Shown here: in pieces, positions 16,040 through 24,324 of the stretch
How the letters are laid out: every line of letters begins with the position of its first letter
Numbering within the stretch: position 1 is the first letter of the stretch
DNA from: Chloroflexota bacterium
Lineage (GTDB): Bacteria; Chloroflexota; Anaerolineae; Anaerolineales; Villigracilaceae
Direction of reading: 5' to 3'
NCBI GenBank assembly: GCA_029782225.1
Contig: JAKOVF010000238.1
Span: 1 to 53,445, forward strand
DNA: 53,445 nucleotides
Program-made: the position numbers and the translations under genes
The notes under the pieces: generated by a model
The model's input: the letters and a program-made list of their open reading frames with translations, nothing else
What the model was told of the DNA's origin: nothing
Database searches by the model: none

Positions 16040-17407
16040 TTAAGCAGGGATCGCATTCGGTCCAGTCTCACCCTCCGCCTTTGCAGGTTCATCATGATCC
16101 GGCAGCATAGACTCGGCGTTATGGATGGCTGGAATGAAATATCCCGCCAGACCGACCAACACAGAGGCCAAACCACAGAAGAATATGATCAGGCCCATGC
16201 CCGCGCCGGGCCCTGTACCCACCAGCCAGCCGAACGTCTGCGAAAGACCGCTGCTCGTGACGCGCATTTGCGGCTCAAGCACAAAGTCTGCCAGCGTTCC
16301 GGCAATGATCGGTGAAATGGGATTCGTAAACCACGCGATCAGGCGCCGGGCGGAGAAGACGCGTCCCTGTACATCCGGCGCAACCTTCGCCTGCCAGATG
16401 GCCTGATTCGAGGCATTGACCAGGGGGCCGACCACTGAAGCAACCACCAGGCCCAGGACCCAGATGGGCAGTCCGCCAGTCAGGCCGACGATGGCCGTAC
16501 CAATTCCAGTGATGAACCAACCGCCAAGCACGCCGTGGACGCGGCGCTTGAAGCCTCCCCATGCACTCATAATGATCCCGCCGATCAATGCGCCGACCGC
16601 TCCGGCAGTCTGCACTGAGCCGAAGATCAGGCTGTTGCTGCCGGTGCGCGCCAGCACCATGGGAGCCAGCAAAGTGAATGCGATGCCTGTAAACAGGTTG
16701 CCGGCGAAGAAGATCATCTGTAAGCCAAGCAGGCTGGGGCGGGCAAAGATATATTTGAAGCCATAGGCGGCTTCCTTCCACACACTGCCCTGACCCTGTT
16801 TTCCCTCCTCGGTCCTGGGCGGCTGCGGAATGTAGACCAGCATCAACGCGCCGATAGCCAGCAAAAATGTAGCGACATCAAAGAACAGGATGCCGGTCAA
16901 TTTGATAATTGGAAGCAGCGCGCCGGCCAGCAGGGGTGCGATCACGCCCGGCCCGGCTTCGATCAGGGACATCATGCCGTTGGCGCGGCCATACTGCTCC
17001 TTTGGCACCATCGTGCTGATGGCCGCAGAATAGGCGGGCCATTGGAAGGCCATACCCAGTCCATAAATGATGGACGCGAAATACAAATGCCAGTATTGCA
17101 GGATTCCAAAATATTGCAGGATCAGAATGCAAATGGTGGCGAGCCCGGCGCCAAGGTCGCTGACCATCATCATCAGTTTGCGGTTGTGACGGTCCACCAT
17201 CACGCCGGCAATGGGAGAGATCAGCAGGAACGGTGTGATAAAGAAGACCTGCATCGTTCCCATCGCCAAGGCGCTTTTGGTCTGCTCGTACATAAAGATG
17301 GTCAGGCCAAACTGACTCATGGCGCTGGCAAGTACGGAAACAATCTGCCCAAGCCAAACAATGGTAAAGCCGAACATGCCGCTGGGGCGTCTGGTCTGTT
17401 CGTTCAT
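16040..17407 (-). CDS. MFS exporter, EntS/MFS_3-like
   Basis: A 455-residue membrane protein with about twelve helices, related to the exporter at 2322-3617. The MFS loop signature appears as GVMVDRHNRKLMMM. The N-terminal helix has VWLGQIVSVLASAMSQFGLTIFM, and DVQGRVFSARRLIAW in the second half matches the family's central basic loop. The start at 17407 (MNEQTRRP) has AGGAG seven bases upstream; an upstream reading to 17464 enters a dispersed palindrome. It lies downstream of the SHOCT-like genes on the same strand but is separated from them by that palindrome (17430-17548), so co-transcription is uncertain. The exported compound is unknown. Confidence 0.87.
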   Translation of the reverse strand: MNEQTRRPSGMFGFTIVWLGQIVSVLASAMSQFGLTIFMYEQTKSALAMGTMQVFFITPFLLISPIAGVMVDRHNRKLMMMVSDLGAGLATICILILQYFGILQYWHLYFASIIYGLGMAFQWPAYSAAISTMVPKEQYGRANGMMSLIEAGPGVIAPLLAGALLPIIKLTGILFFDVATFLLAIGALMLVYIPQPPRTEEGKQGQGSVWKEAAYGFKYIFARPSLLGLQMIFFAGNLFTGIAFTLLAPMVLARTGSNSLIFGSVQTAGAVGALIGGIIMSAWGGFKRRVHGVLGGWFITGIGTAIVGLTGGLPIWVLGLVVASVVGPLVNASNQAIWQAKVAPDVQGRVFSARRLIAWFTNPISPIIAGTLADFVLEPQMRVTSSGLSQTFGWLVGTGPGAGMGLIIFFCGLASVLVGLAGYFIPAIHNAESMLPDHDEPAKAEGETGPNAIPA

Positions 17408-17429
17408 CAAAACTCCTAAAGGTTCAGGT

Positions 17430-17548
17430 GTCATTGTGAGGAGGGTGCCAGCCCGACGAAACAATCTCCCAAATTAGCGAATAAACCCGAGCAAGAGGTA
17501 TTCGCTGATCAACTGAAGATTGCATCGGGCTTATGCCCTCGCAATGAC
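17430..17548. repeat. Dispersed palindrome, GTCATTGCGAG family (copy 1)
   Basis: Begins GTCATTGTGAGGAGGG and ends with the complementary CCCTCGCAATGAC, with internal complementary arms (acaatctccc / gaagattgc). Similar elements lie at 19246-19332, 26609-26702, 28773-28810 (short form) and 44008-44105. Confidence 0.8.
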
Positions 17549-17555
17549 ATTACGC

Positions 17556-17945
17556 TTATTCTACAAAAATCTCGACGTGCTCGCCGTCATCCTCGTCAGT
17601 CACGTCAATGATCTTGCCGGTGACACCGGAGCGCAGGGCTTCCATGACGTTGGACATATCCACGCCCTCGACCTCAGGAGCAAAGTGCGCGCCGATCTTC
17701 ATGCCGGCGTCCACGAGAGCCAACGGGATTTGTACCGCGGCCTTCGAGCGCCCGGTGCGGATATCGGTCACGCGGATGCGCAGCCAGCGCGCGGGCCCGC
17801 CCATCCCCGGCGTACGCGAAGGCATCGGCCCCGCCGGGCGGCGCGGTCCGCTTATGGCAGAGAGCAGCTTCGCTCCTTCCTCCGCGCTGATCTTCCCTTC
17901 CTCGATCAGTTTCAAAATCTTCATCCGTTCTTCACTATTTGTCAT
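17556..17945 (-). CDS. Small SHOCT-like hairpin protein
   Basis: A 129-residue protein. Residues about 3-32 form the SHOCT-like helical hairpin (EERMKILKLIEEGKISAEEG, then AKLLSAI), found in the LiaX/YvlB/DUF2089 group. A Gly/Pro-rich linker and a compact domain (LRIRVTDIRTGRSKAAVQIPLALVDAGMKIGAHFAPEV in separate strands) follow, and it ends in an acidic DVTDEDDGEHVEIFVE strand. That closing strand resembles the C-terminus of the neighbouring 19338-19982 protein (VDDSEDGERVQVYIG). The start at 17945 has GGAGGT five bases upstream. No membrane helix. It lies 32 bases after the MFS gene and probably acts with it, perhaps as a sensor or adaptor; that role is inference. Confidence 0.75.
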   Translation of the reverse strand: MTNSEERMKILKLIEEGKISAEEGAKLLSAISGPRRPAGPMPSRTPGMGGPARWLRIRVTDIRTGRSKAAVQIPLALVDAGMKIGAHFAPEVEGVDMSNVMEALRSGVTGKIIDVTDEDDGEHVEIFVE

Positions 17946-17977
17946 TGGGACCTCCATGAATGACGCAAGGTTCGTAG

Positions 17978-19234
17978 TCATGCCACGGCCTCGCTGATAA
18001 TTTCCTGCTTTTTCTCAGGCAATTTAAATTTCATAAGTACTGGTATCACTGAAAGCATTGCAACCGCAGCCGTGATCATGAATGGGAACTGTGGGCTGAC
18101 CCGCTGCCATAACTGCCCACCGATAAATGGCGCTGGCAAAGACACAACACCCAGACTCGTGCTGAATAAGCCGAAGGCAGTGCCTCTCAGGTTTGCAGGG
18201 ACAGCCTTGCTGATCAACGATTGATAAGCCGGTGTGAGCAATCCCACACCAACGCCGGCCAGGGACCAGCCTGCAATGTACATCACAACGTTGCCTGCCG
18301 GCACCATGACCAGCATAAAGAGGGATAGGCTAACCAAAGCAAAGCCGCTGGCAATGCCTACGCGCTCCCCTTTTTTGTCGGCCAGCCAGCCGCCGGGGAT
18401 CGTGGAAAGCATCATGAACAGGCCGAAGATACCGTTCATCCAGCCGATCTGTAAAATGGAGAGCTTCCCAATATCTTCCATATAAACCGGGAAGAGGTTC
18501 ATCGAAAGCGCAAAGGACACGTCGCGCACACCATCCGTGATCAAAATCCAGGTAATGACACCGCCGGCCATGACCATCCCGAACATCGCACCCAGGTTGG
18601 ATTTGAGGCTGTCCACGGATAATTTGCCAGGGTGAGTCTGCGGCCCTTTGGCGGCCTCACGGGCCATGCCCACGCGGATCACGGTTGCCAGGATGTACAG
18701 AACTGCGGCAATCAAAAGCATGAACTTGAAGCCATACGCGCCTGCCAGCCAGCCTCCCACCGGCGGACCCACCACCGAGACAATCATAAAGATGGCCTGC
18801 GTCACACCAAAGACACGCGCCCGGTTGTGTTCGTCGGAATGCTCGGCAATGAACGCATCGAAGCTTGGCCCGACAAGCGAACGTGTGACCGCCCCCAGTC
18901 CCTCACCGAGCAGAAGCCATTGCCAGGTCGGGGCCAGGATCAAAGGGATAAAAACGAAAATACCAACCACACTGCCGATGGCAATGGCGCGCAACCGTCC
19001 GAGCGAATCCGAGATCCATCCGCCGAGGATTTGCAGCAAGAGCGGGATGATCTGCGAAAGCGTGAAGAACAGGCCGATCTGCCCAATGTTCGCCTTCAAA
19101 TCCTTGAGATACAAAGGCATCAGCGGGCCGTACATGTTCCCACCCAGGTTCGCCAGGATCATGGCAAACAGGAACAGCATCAGCAGGCCGCTGAGGATCG
19201 GTTTCTTCCGGACTTCGGTTACGACGGTTTCCAT
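17978..19234 (-). CDS. MFS transporter, TetA/YajR-like
   Basis: A 418-residue protein with twelve predicted helices. The loop 2-3 signature is GGWISDSLGRLRAIAIGS (residues about 72-89), and a second copy, GGWLADKKGERVGIASG, lies in the C-terminal half, both typical of drug:H+ antiporter-type MFS. It is distinct from the EntS-like exporters on either side. It sits between two genes for SHOCT-like hairpin proteins on the same strand. The upstream 103-base gap holds a dispersed palindrome. Substrate unknown. Confidence 0.87.
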   Translation of the reverse strand: METVVTEVRKKPILSGLLMLFLFAMILANLGGNMYGPLMPLYLKDLKANIGQIGLFFTLSQIIPLLLQILGGWISDSLGRLRAIAIGSVVGIFVFIPLILAPTWQWLLLGEGLGAVTRSLVGPSFDAFIAEHSDEHNRARVFGVTQAIFMIVSVVGPPVGGWLAGAYGFKFMLLIAAVLYILATVIRVGMAREAAKGPQTHPGKLSVDSLKSNLGAMFGMVMAGGVITWILITDGVRDVSFALSMNLFPVYMEDIGKLSILQIGWMNGIFGLFMMLSTIPGGWLADKKGERVGIASGFALVSLSLFMLVMVPAGNVVMYIAGWSLAGVGVGLLTPAYQSLISKAVPANLRGTAFGLFSTSLGVVSLPAPFIGGQLWQRVSPQFPFMITAAVAMLSVIPVLMKFKLPEKKQEIISEAVA

Positions 19235-19245
19235 TCTTTATCCTA

Positions 19246-19332
19246 TGTCGTTGCGAGGAGGGCGTTAGCCCGACGAAGCAATCTCATGTTTCACGGGAGA
19301 TTGCTTTGCCCCTATCGGGGCTCGCAACGACA
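19246..19332. repeat. Dispersed palindrome, GTCATTGCGAG family (copy 2)
   Basis: Begins TGTCGTTGCGAGGAGGGC and ends GGGCTCGCAACGACAG, with inner arms caatctc / gagattg. It separates the MFS gene from the upstream SHOCT-domain genes. Confidence 0.8.
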
Positions 19333-19337
19333 GATCG

Positions 19338-19982
19338 TTATCCTATATAAACCTGCACTCGCTCACCATCTTCGCTGTCATCCACATTGACGATCAACGG
19401 TTCCTTGATGGTCTTGGTCAATGCAATCGCCTGGACCACTTCGTCCACATTGGTGTTCTTTAATCCGCTGATGTGACTGCCAAACGTTTGCAGGAACCAG
19501 CTCACCAGTCCCAGGGGAAGCGGGAAGGCCAGGGTGATTTGTTTCGGCCATTCATTTTGATTCGAGCGGTCCACATTGAGATAAAGCCAGCGCGCGGTCG
19601 TGCTGGCTCCTCCGAGCGCGATCAAAAGGATTCCCAACAGCAGGGGCAGGGTCAGGAAGAAGAACCAGAAGTTGAACCCATGGCTGAGTTGGATCTCGAA
19701 CATGCCCCAAGCGCAAAGAACCGTGAGGAAGACGCCAATCCACAGAGGGATCGCGGCGAAGCGCAGCGCCCGTTTGCGGACTTCTTCGAACTCTGTGGCA
19801 TTGCTTCTCTCCGTAGTCCAGCCTGATCCGGCTTCCTCGCCGCTCTCCAGGGGAGGTTGAATCACCTCCATCTGCTCATCAGCATTTTCATTCAATGCGC
19901 GCATCAGCGTCGCGCCTTCCTGCGCGCTGATCTTTCCATCGGCCACCATCTGCAAGATTTTCTGGCGCTCTTCACTGGACAT
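19338..19982 (-). CDS. SHOCT-like hairpin plus membrane domain protein
   Basis: A 214-residue protein. Residues 3-30 form the SHOCT-like hairpin (EERQKILQMVADGKISAQEG, TLMRAL). Two membrane helices follow (about 74-95 and 103-125), then a cytoplasmic segment, and it ends in the acidic DDSEDGERVQVYIG strand shared with the small 17556-17945 protein. Its ATG overlaps the previous stop by one base (TAATG), so it is coupled to the beta-repeat protein. The shared head and tail suggest both proteins derive from one ancestor, with a membrane domain gained or lost. Function unknown; an envelope-stress role is inferred from LiaX/YvlB-type relatives. Confidence 0.78.
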   Translation of the reverse strand: MSSEERQKILQMVADGKISAQEGATLMRALNENADEQMEVIQPPLESGEEAGSGWTTERSNATEFEEVRKRALRFAAIPLWIGVFLTVLCAWGMFEIQLSHGFNFWFFFLTLPLLLGILLIALGGASTTARWLYLNVDRSNQNEWPKQITLAFPLPLGLVSWFLQTFGSHISGLKNTNVDEVVQAIALTKTIKEPLIVNVDDSEDGERVQVYIG

Positions 19983-21094
19983 TACGAGCCTCCTTCGAGT
20001 GCGGCCAATAATTTCTCTGCTTCTTCAGCAGTAATCTTCTTTTCCTGGAGCATCTTCAAGATGGACATGCGTTCTTCGTCCGAGACAGGTTCGTTCGGCG
20101 AAGTCGACGCACCTTTTGGTGCGAAGTCCCAACTCCAGCGGCCGATCTCGATACCGCCGCGGAAACGACGCGAGTGGCGCTCTGAATCGCGCGCTTTGTG
20201 TTCCATGCGCCGGGCGGCCTCATCGATTTTTCTCTGAGCGCGCTGTGTGGCGCGTTCCACACGTTCCGAGATTCGACGAGAAATATGATCGCCCAGTCCG
20301 GAGAAATCCATGTTGATCCCCGCGAAATTGCCAAATTCCTCGGCGGACTCACCGGCATCGGCCCGGTTCGTCACGCGGATATCACTGCCGGCGTTGAGCG
20401 TTACGGAGGCCGAACCATCACCCAGCGTGATCACGCGCTCTGTCGCATCCTCTTCATTTTTCACACCGGGCAAGTCAACGTAAATTTCGTCGCCGTGGAG
20501 GTTCAAAGTCGCATTCAATTTTTCGGGCAGCACAAGCAGGATGTCATCGCCAGCGGTAATGCTGTAGCTATTTCCAGCCGTGAGGTCAAGATAAAGCACA
20601 ACGTCATCCCCCGCGTTTGCGGTGACGCTGCCGCGGGCATCACGCAGGACCAGGTCATCGCCCACGGAGCCAATCGAAACATTGCCGGCCACATCACGCA
20701 CAGAAGCGTCACTGCTGACGTTCTTGAGGGATAAATCCCCTTTTGCACCACGCAGACTGAAGTCCGCACCGACCGAGTCAATCGAGACCGCGTCCACTTC
20801 ACGGATAGAAAGATCTCCACCCACCGCTTTGATCTCGATCTTTCCCGCTACCCCGCGAAGAGCCGCGTCGCCGCCGATCCTCTGAACGAAAACAGAAGCA
20901 GCCCGCGGCACGCGCAGAGCGAGATCTCCATCGCTGGAAAGGTTGAAGCGCTCGCCTGTCTGTTCAAAATGCACTTCATCCTGGTCGCCTTTGATCAGGA
21001 GGTCGGTGCCTTCCCAGCCTACAAGACTCAAGTCACCATTGACTTTTTCAATGTAAATTGCAGGCGCGGCGCCTGCGGGAACAGATTTAGACAT
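19982..21094 (-). CDS. Beta-repeat (DUF4097-like) protein with C-terminal SHOCT-like hairpin
   Basis: A 370-residue protein. Residues about 12-245 consist of short repeated strands (GDLSLVG, GDLALRV, GDAALRGV, GDLSIREV, ADFSLRGA, GDLSLKNV) characteristic of DUF4097-type beta-solenoids. A basic, Arg-rich helical linker (about 270-320, RRISERVERATQRAQRK) follows. The C-terminus (338-367) is a SHOCT-like hairpin (DEERMSILKMLQEKKITAEE, LLAAL). LiaX/YvlB proteins of Firmicutes combine the same two modules in the reverse order and act in envelope stress; that is family knowledge. There is no signal peptide. It starts three bases after the DUF2089 gene. Confidence 0.82.
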   Translation of the reverse strand: MSKSVPAGAAPAIYIEKVNGDLSLVGWEGTDLLIKGDQDEVHFEQTGERFNLSSDGDLALRVPRAASVFVQRIGGDAALRGVAGKIEIKAVGGDLSIREVDAVSIDSVGADFSLRGAKGDLSLKNVSSDASVRDVAGNVSIGSVGDDLVLRDARGSVTANAGDDVVLYLDLTAGNSYSITAGDDILLVLPEKLNATLNLHGDEIYVDLPGVKNEEDATERVITLGDGSASVTLNAGSDIRVTNRADAGESAEEFGNFAGINMDFSGLGDHISRRISERVERATQRAQRKIDEAARRMEHKARDSERHSRRFRGGIEIGRWSWDFAPKGASTSPNEPVSDEERMSILKMLQEKKITAEEAEKLLAALEGGS

Positions 21095-21097
21095 GAG

Positions 21098-21487
21098 TTA
21101 CTCCTCCTCGCCTTGCAAGAGGCGCATAGCTTGTTCATAATTGATCTTGCCGGCTTCCAGGTCTGCGATCACGCTGCTGCGCTTTTCGGCGCTGACTTCC
21201 TCCGTAACATCTTCCTTGCCCGGCTCGTAGCCCATGGCACGGATCACTTCGTGCAGGCGGTTCCGAATGGTCGGATAGGAACCCCAGCGTTCCTCCTGTT
21301 CAAGACGGTTGATCTTGCCCTCGTTACGTACGAAAGCAAAAATGAATTCCATTTGTTCGGGCGAAAGATTTGCAAATTGCCCCGGGGCAAAATGGCCTTC
21401 AATGGACGTATCACAAGAATCACAGTGTAGTTTGGTTACGGTCAGCTCAGATTGACAGACTGGACAACGCGTCGGCGCGGGATGCAT
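21098..21487 (-). CDS. DUF2089 zinc-ribbon regulator
   Basis: A 129-residue protein. The N-terminus is a zinc ribbon (CPVCQSE, then CDSCDTS), followed by a helical domain with the DUF2089 signature (LSPEQMEFIFAFVRNEGKI, then SYPTIRNRLHEVIRAMGY) that reads as a winged or sigma-like helix-turn-helix. The C-terminus ends with a fourth SHOCT-like hairpin (EKRSSVIADLEAGKINYEQA, RLL). It is the first gene of its operon, behind a clear promoter, and is a likely DNA-binding regulator of that operon. The start at 21487 has GGAGG four bases upstream. Confidence 0.85.
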   Translation of the reverse strand: MHPAPTRCPVCQSELTVTKLHCDSCDTSIEGHFAPGQFANLSPEQMEFIFAFVRNEGKINRLEQEERWGSYPTIRNRLHEVIRAMGYEPGKEDVTEEVSAEKRSSVIADLEAGKINYEQAMRLLQGEEE

Positions 21488-21608
21488 GGAGCCTCCAAAT
21501 AGAGTCACAGATGAATTATGCTGGTAAGATTAACCGTTGCTGTTCAAAGAAGCCAACGATGATCATTCCAATAAACGGTTCGTTTCAGCTTATGGGTCAA
21601 ACGATTTG

Positions 21609-21653
21609 GCGTCAGCTTGCCCTGAGTAGGAGTGATCAGGGCAAGGCTGACGC
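21609..21653. promoter_or_regulatory. Leader hairpin upstream of the DUF2089 operon
   Basis: A 17-bp stem with one bulged base (left arm from 21609, right arm ending 21653) and a 10-base loop. It lies between the minus-strand promoter and the DUF2089 start. No T-run follows on either strand, so it is not a standard terminator. It could be a regulator's palindrome, an RNA leader element or another dispersed repeat. Confidence 0.6.
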
Positions 21654-21741
21654 AGGCGGTAGCAAAAGCGGTTATTGAAGCATCCGAAAGAACAAGATAA
21701 ACATGGTGAAATCCTCGTTTCTTATACCATTTTCTAACAAC

Positions 21742-21769
21742 ATTATACAGATTATTTATATTTTGTCAA
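21742..21769 (-). promoter_or_regulatory. Sigma-70-type promoter of the DUF2089/SHOCT operon
   Basis: On the minus strand TTGACA (21764-21769) and TATAAT (21742-21747) are separated by 16 bases, a near-consensus match. The transcript would carry a ~250-base leader containing the 21609-21653 hairpin. The 370-base gap 21488-21857 contains these two elements and no gene. Confidence 0.85.
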
Positions 21770-21857
21770 GTACAAATGAATAAAATTGAGATACAAATCA
21801 ATAAACTCAATCCTGCACTAAGAAAACCCGATTTTTGACCTCCAAAGGGAGAACTTT

Positions 21858-22844
21858 ATGATCCGCGCTCTCTTCTATACCCCCGGGAAGCCCCTTCGCA
21901 CCGATATTTCCCCGCGTGAATTCCAACAACTCGCCCACGATCAACGCGGGCTGCTCTGGGTGGATTTCCTCAGCGAGCCCGTTGAATCCGCTGAACCCAT
22001 TCTCCGCGAGTTTGGTTTCCATCCGTTGGCCATTGACGATGCCCTCGAAGAAACGCATACGCCAAAGATCGATGATTGGGGCGATTATCTCTACATCGTC
22101 CTAAATGTGCTGAATTACCAGCCGACGAACGGGACTTTGAACTCAACGATTGATGAGCTGGACATTTTCCTCGGAAAGAGCTACGTTATCACCCACCACG
22201 ATCAAAACCTGACTTCGATCGAAGACGCATGGACTCTCTGTCAGCGTGATATCCGTCACCTTCAGGAAGGCGCAGATCATCTGCTCTACAGAATCATAGA
22301 TAATCTTGTCATGGGCTACATGCCGCTCATCGAAGAGATCGATCAGCGCATTGACAACATCGAAGACGTTGTCTTCGACCGCCCTACTCCTTCAACCGTT
22401 GAGGAAATTTTCAGCCTCAAACGCATACTGTTGACGATGCGCCGCATCCTGCTCCCTCAACGCGAAGTTCTGAACAAACTGGCCCGCGACGATTATCGCG
22501 TCATCGATCCCAAAGACCGCGTCTTTTTTCGGGATATTTATGACCACCTCGTGCGCCTGCATGACCTGAATGAAAGCCTGCGTGACCTGGTCGGCGGCGC
22601 CATGGATACCTATCTTTCGGTCATCAACAATCGCATGAACGAAATCATGAAAACCCTTACGATCATCACCACGCTGTTCATGCCAATCACCTTTGTCACC
22701 GGCTTTTTTGGGATGAACTTCTTCGAGCCGGTGGCTCATCTTATTGGCTGGACCAGCCGACAGGTCTTCACCATGACACTTGGTCTCATGCTTCTGGTGC
22801 CCGGCTTCATGTATCTATGGATGCGCCGACGCACATGGGTATGA
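21858..22844 (+). CDS. corA: CorA-type magnesium/cobalt channel
   Basis: A 328-residue 2-TM-GxN protein. A long cytoplasmic N-terminal domain with coiled helices is followed by two C-terminal membrane helices. The pore signature appears as FVTGFFGMNFFEPV (GMN near residues 286-288), and the protein ends with the basic MYLWMRRRTWV. CorA pentamers carry Mg2+ (also Co2+ or Ni2+) down the membrane potential. The start has GGGAG eight bases upstream. It stands alone, divergent from the DUF2089 operon. Related ZntB-type proteins efflux Zn2+, but GMN followed by FFEP fits CorA. Confidence 0.93.
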   Translation: MIRALFYTPGKPLRTDISPREFQQLAHDQRGLLWVDFLSEPVESAEPILREFGFHPLAIDDALEETHTPKIDDWGDYLYIVLNVLNYQPTNGTLNSTIDELDIFLGKSYVITHHDQNLTSIEDAWTLCQRDIRHLQEGADHLLYRIIDNLVMGYMPLIEEIDQRIDNIEDVVFDRPTPSTVEEIFSLKRILLTMRRILLPQREVLNKLARDDYRVIDPKDRVFFRDIYDHLVRLHDLNESLRDLVGGAMDTYLSVINNRMNEIMKTLTIITTLFMPITFVTGFFGMNFFEPVAHLIGWTSRQVFTMTLGLMLLVPGFMYLWMRRRTWV

Positions 22845-22937
22845 TGTTATGTCATGCTGAGAATCTCTACCAGGATAAACCAGAATCCTTTGGTGTTGGT
22901 GACACGCTTTTAGAATGAAACAAAAAAAGAGGTCAAC

Positions 22938-24272
22938 ATGGGTGTGATGCTACAAACCTTTTACTGGGACTGCCCACGCGAAGAGGGGAAAGAATTCCAA
23001 TGGTGGAATTACATCTGCCATGAAATACCGGGACTGGCAAAAGCCGGCTTTACCTGTCTCTGGCTGCCGCCGGTTCATAAGGCAGCGAATCTCGCCGGAC
23101 CTTCGATGGGTTACGATCCTTACGATTATTACGACCTCGGCGAATTCGATCAAAAGGGAACTGTCCCAACCTGGTTCGGCACACGTCATGAATTGGATGA
23201 ACTGATCGCGAACGCGCATCGCTACCACATCACCGTGCTGGCTGACATGGTCCTCAACCACAACAGCGGCGCGGACGCCCAAGAAGTCAACCCCATCAAC
23301 GGTCAATCCCGCTGGACTCTCTTTAACCCAAAAAGCGGAAGGTTTCCGCGCAACTGGGAATCATTTCACCCGAGCATGTACGAATCATGGGATGAGATGG
23401 CCTTCGGGGACATGCCCGACCTCTCCCACCGCAATCCCTATGTTTATGCCGAACTGCTGAAACTCGTCCGCTGGTTGATCGAAGAAGTCGGCTTCGATGG
23501 CTTTCGCTATGACTTCGTCAAAGGCTATGGCGCGAACACGATCACGGCCATTCAGGAATATCGCTACATGCGCGATGGCAAATCATTTATCCCGTACGGC
23601 GTGGCCGAATTCTGGGACAACGCGCACGCGATTGAGATCTGGGTGGACCTCGCCAATTTCTCCAATTCAAATCCGGTTGATGCGTTTGATTTTCCGCTGC
23701 GTGAAATGCTCAAGGCGCTTTGCGATCAATATGGTTTCAGCCTGCGCAACCTGGCCGCCTGGGAGACCGTTTTGCAGAAACAGCCGGGGACGACTGTGAC
23801 GTTTGTCGAAAACCATGATATTCGCGATGAGGGCCGGCCGATCGTCAATGACAAGCTGCTGGCCTACAGTTACATTCTCACGCATGAGGGCTACCCCTGC
23901 GTATTCTGGAAGGACTACTTCAACTACAATCTCGCGCTGCGCGATACACCCAATGGAATCGACGCGCTGGTTGCTGCGCATGAAACCTACGCGGCCGGCG
24001 CGACGCAAATCCTCTATCTCGACGACTCACTGTACATCATGCAGCGCACAGGTTATGACGGCAAGCCCGGTCTGATCTACGTGCTCAACAATCGCGGGGA
24101 CTCCTGGCAGGGACAGTGGGTGACCACGCAGTGGACCAACGCATCTTTCCGCCCCGTGGCCTGGTGGAGCAAAACGGACCGTTCTCGCCCCGACGACCAA
24201 TCCACAGGCCCGGATGGACGCGGTCAATTCTACGCGCCCCCGCGAGGATACGTGGTGTACGCTTTGGTGTAA
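22938..24272 (+). CDS. Cytoplasmic alpha-amylase, glycoside hydrolase family 13
   Basis: A 444-residue enzyme with the four GH13 conserved regions: DMVLNHN (region I), GFDGFRYDFVKGY with the nucleophile Asp in RYD (region II), GVAEFWDN with the acid/base Glu (region III), and FVENHDI with the third acidic residue (region IV). There is no signal peptide, so it should act on glycogen or maltodextrins inside the cell. It opens MLQTFYWDCP, close to the VMLQAFYWD start of bacterial liquefying-type and archaeal-type amylases. The start has GAGG six bases upstream. No other glycogen gene is adjacent. Confidence 0.93.
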   Translation: MGVMLQTFYWDCPREEGKEFQWWNYICHEIPGLAKAGFTCLWLPPVHKAANLAGPSMGYDPYDYYDLGEFDQKGTVPTWFGTRHELDELIANAHRYHITVLADMVLNHNSGADAQEVNPINGQSRWTLFNPKSGRFPRNWESFHPSMYESWDEMAFGDMPDLSHRNPYVYAELLKLVRWLIEEVGFDGFRYDFVKGYGANTITAIQEYRYMRDGKSFIPYGVAEFWDNAHAIEIWVDLANFSNSNPVDAFDFPLREMLKALCDQYGFSLRNLAAWETVLQKQPGTTVTFVENHDIRDEGRPIVNDKLLAYSYILTHEGYPCVFWKDYFNYNLALRDTPNGIDALVAAHETYAAGATQILYLDDSLYIMQRTGYDGKPGLIYVLNNRGDSWQGQWVTTQWTNASFRPVAWWSKTDRSRPDDQSTGPDGRGQFYAPPRGYVVYALV

Positions 24273-24278
24273 GAAGCC

Positions 24279-24309
24279 GATGCTCCAGCCGTTGAACTGC
24301 TGGAGCATC
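24279..24309. terminator. Hairpin after the amylase gene, possible weak terminator
   Basis: An 11-bp perfect stem (gatgctccagc / gctggagcatc) six bases after the amylase stop. The following bases are caatta rather than a T-run, so termination efficiency is doubtful. Confidence 0.45.
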
Positions 24310-24324
24310 CAATTAGCGCGACCG

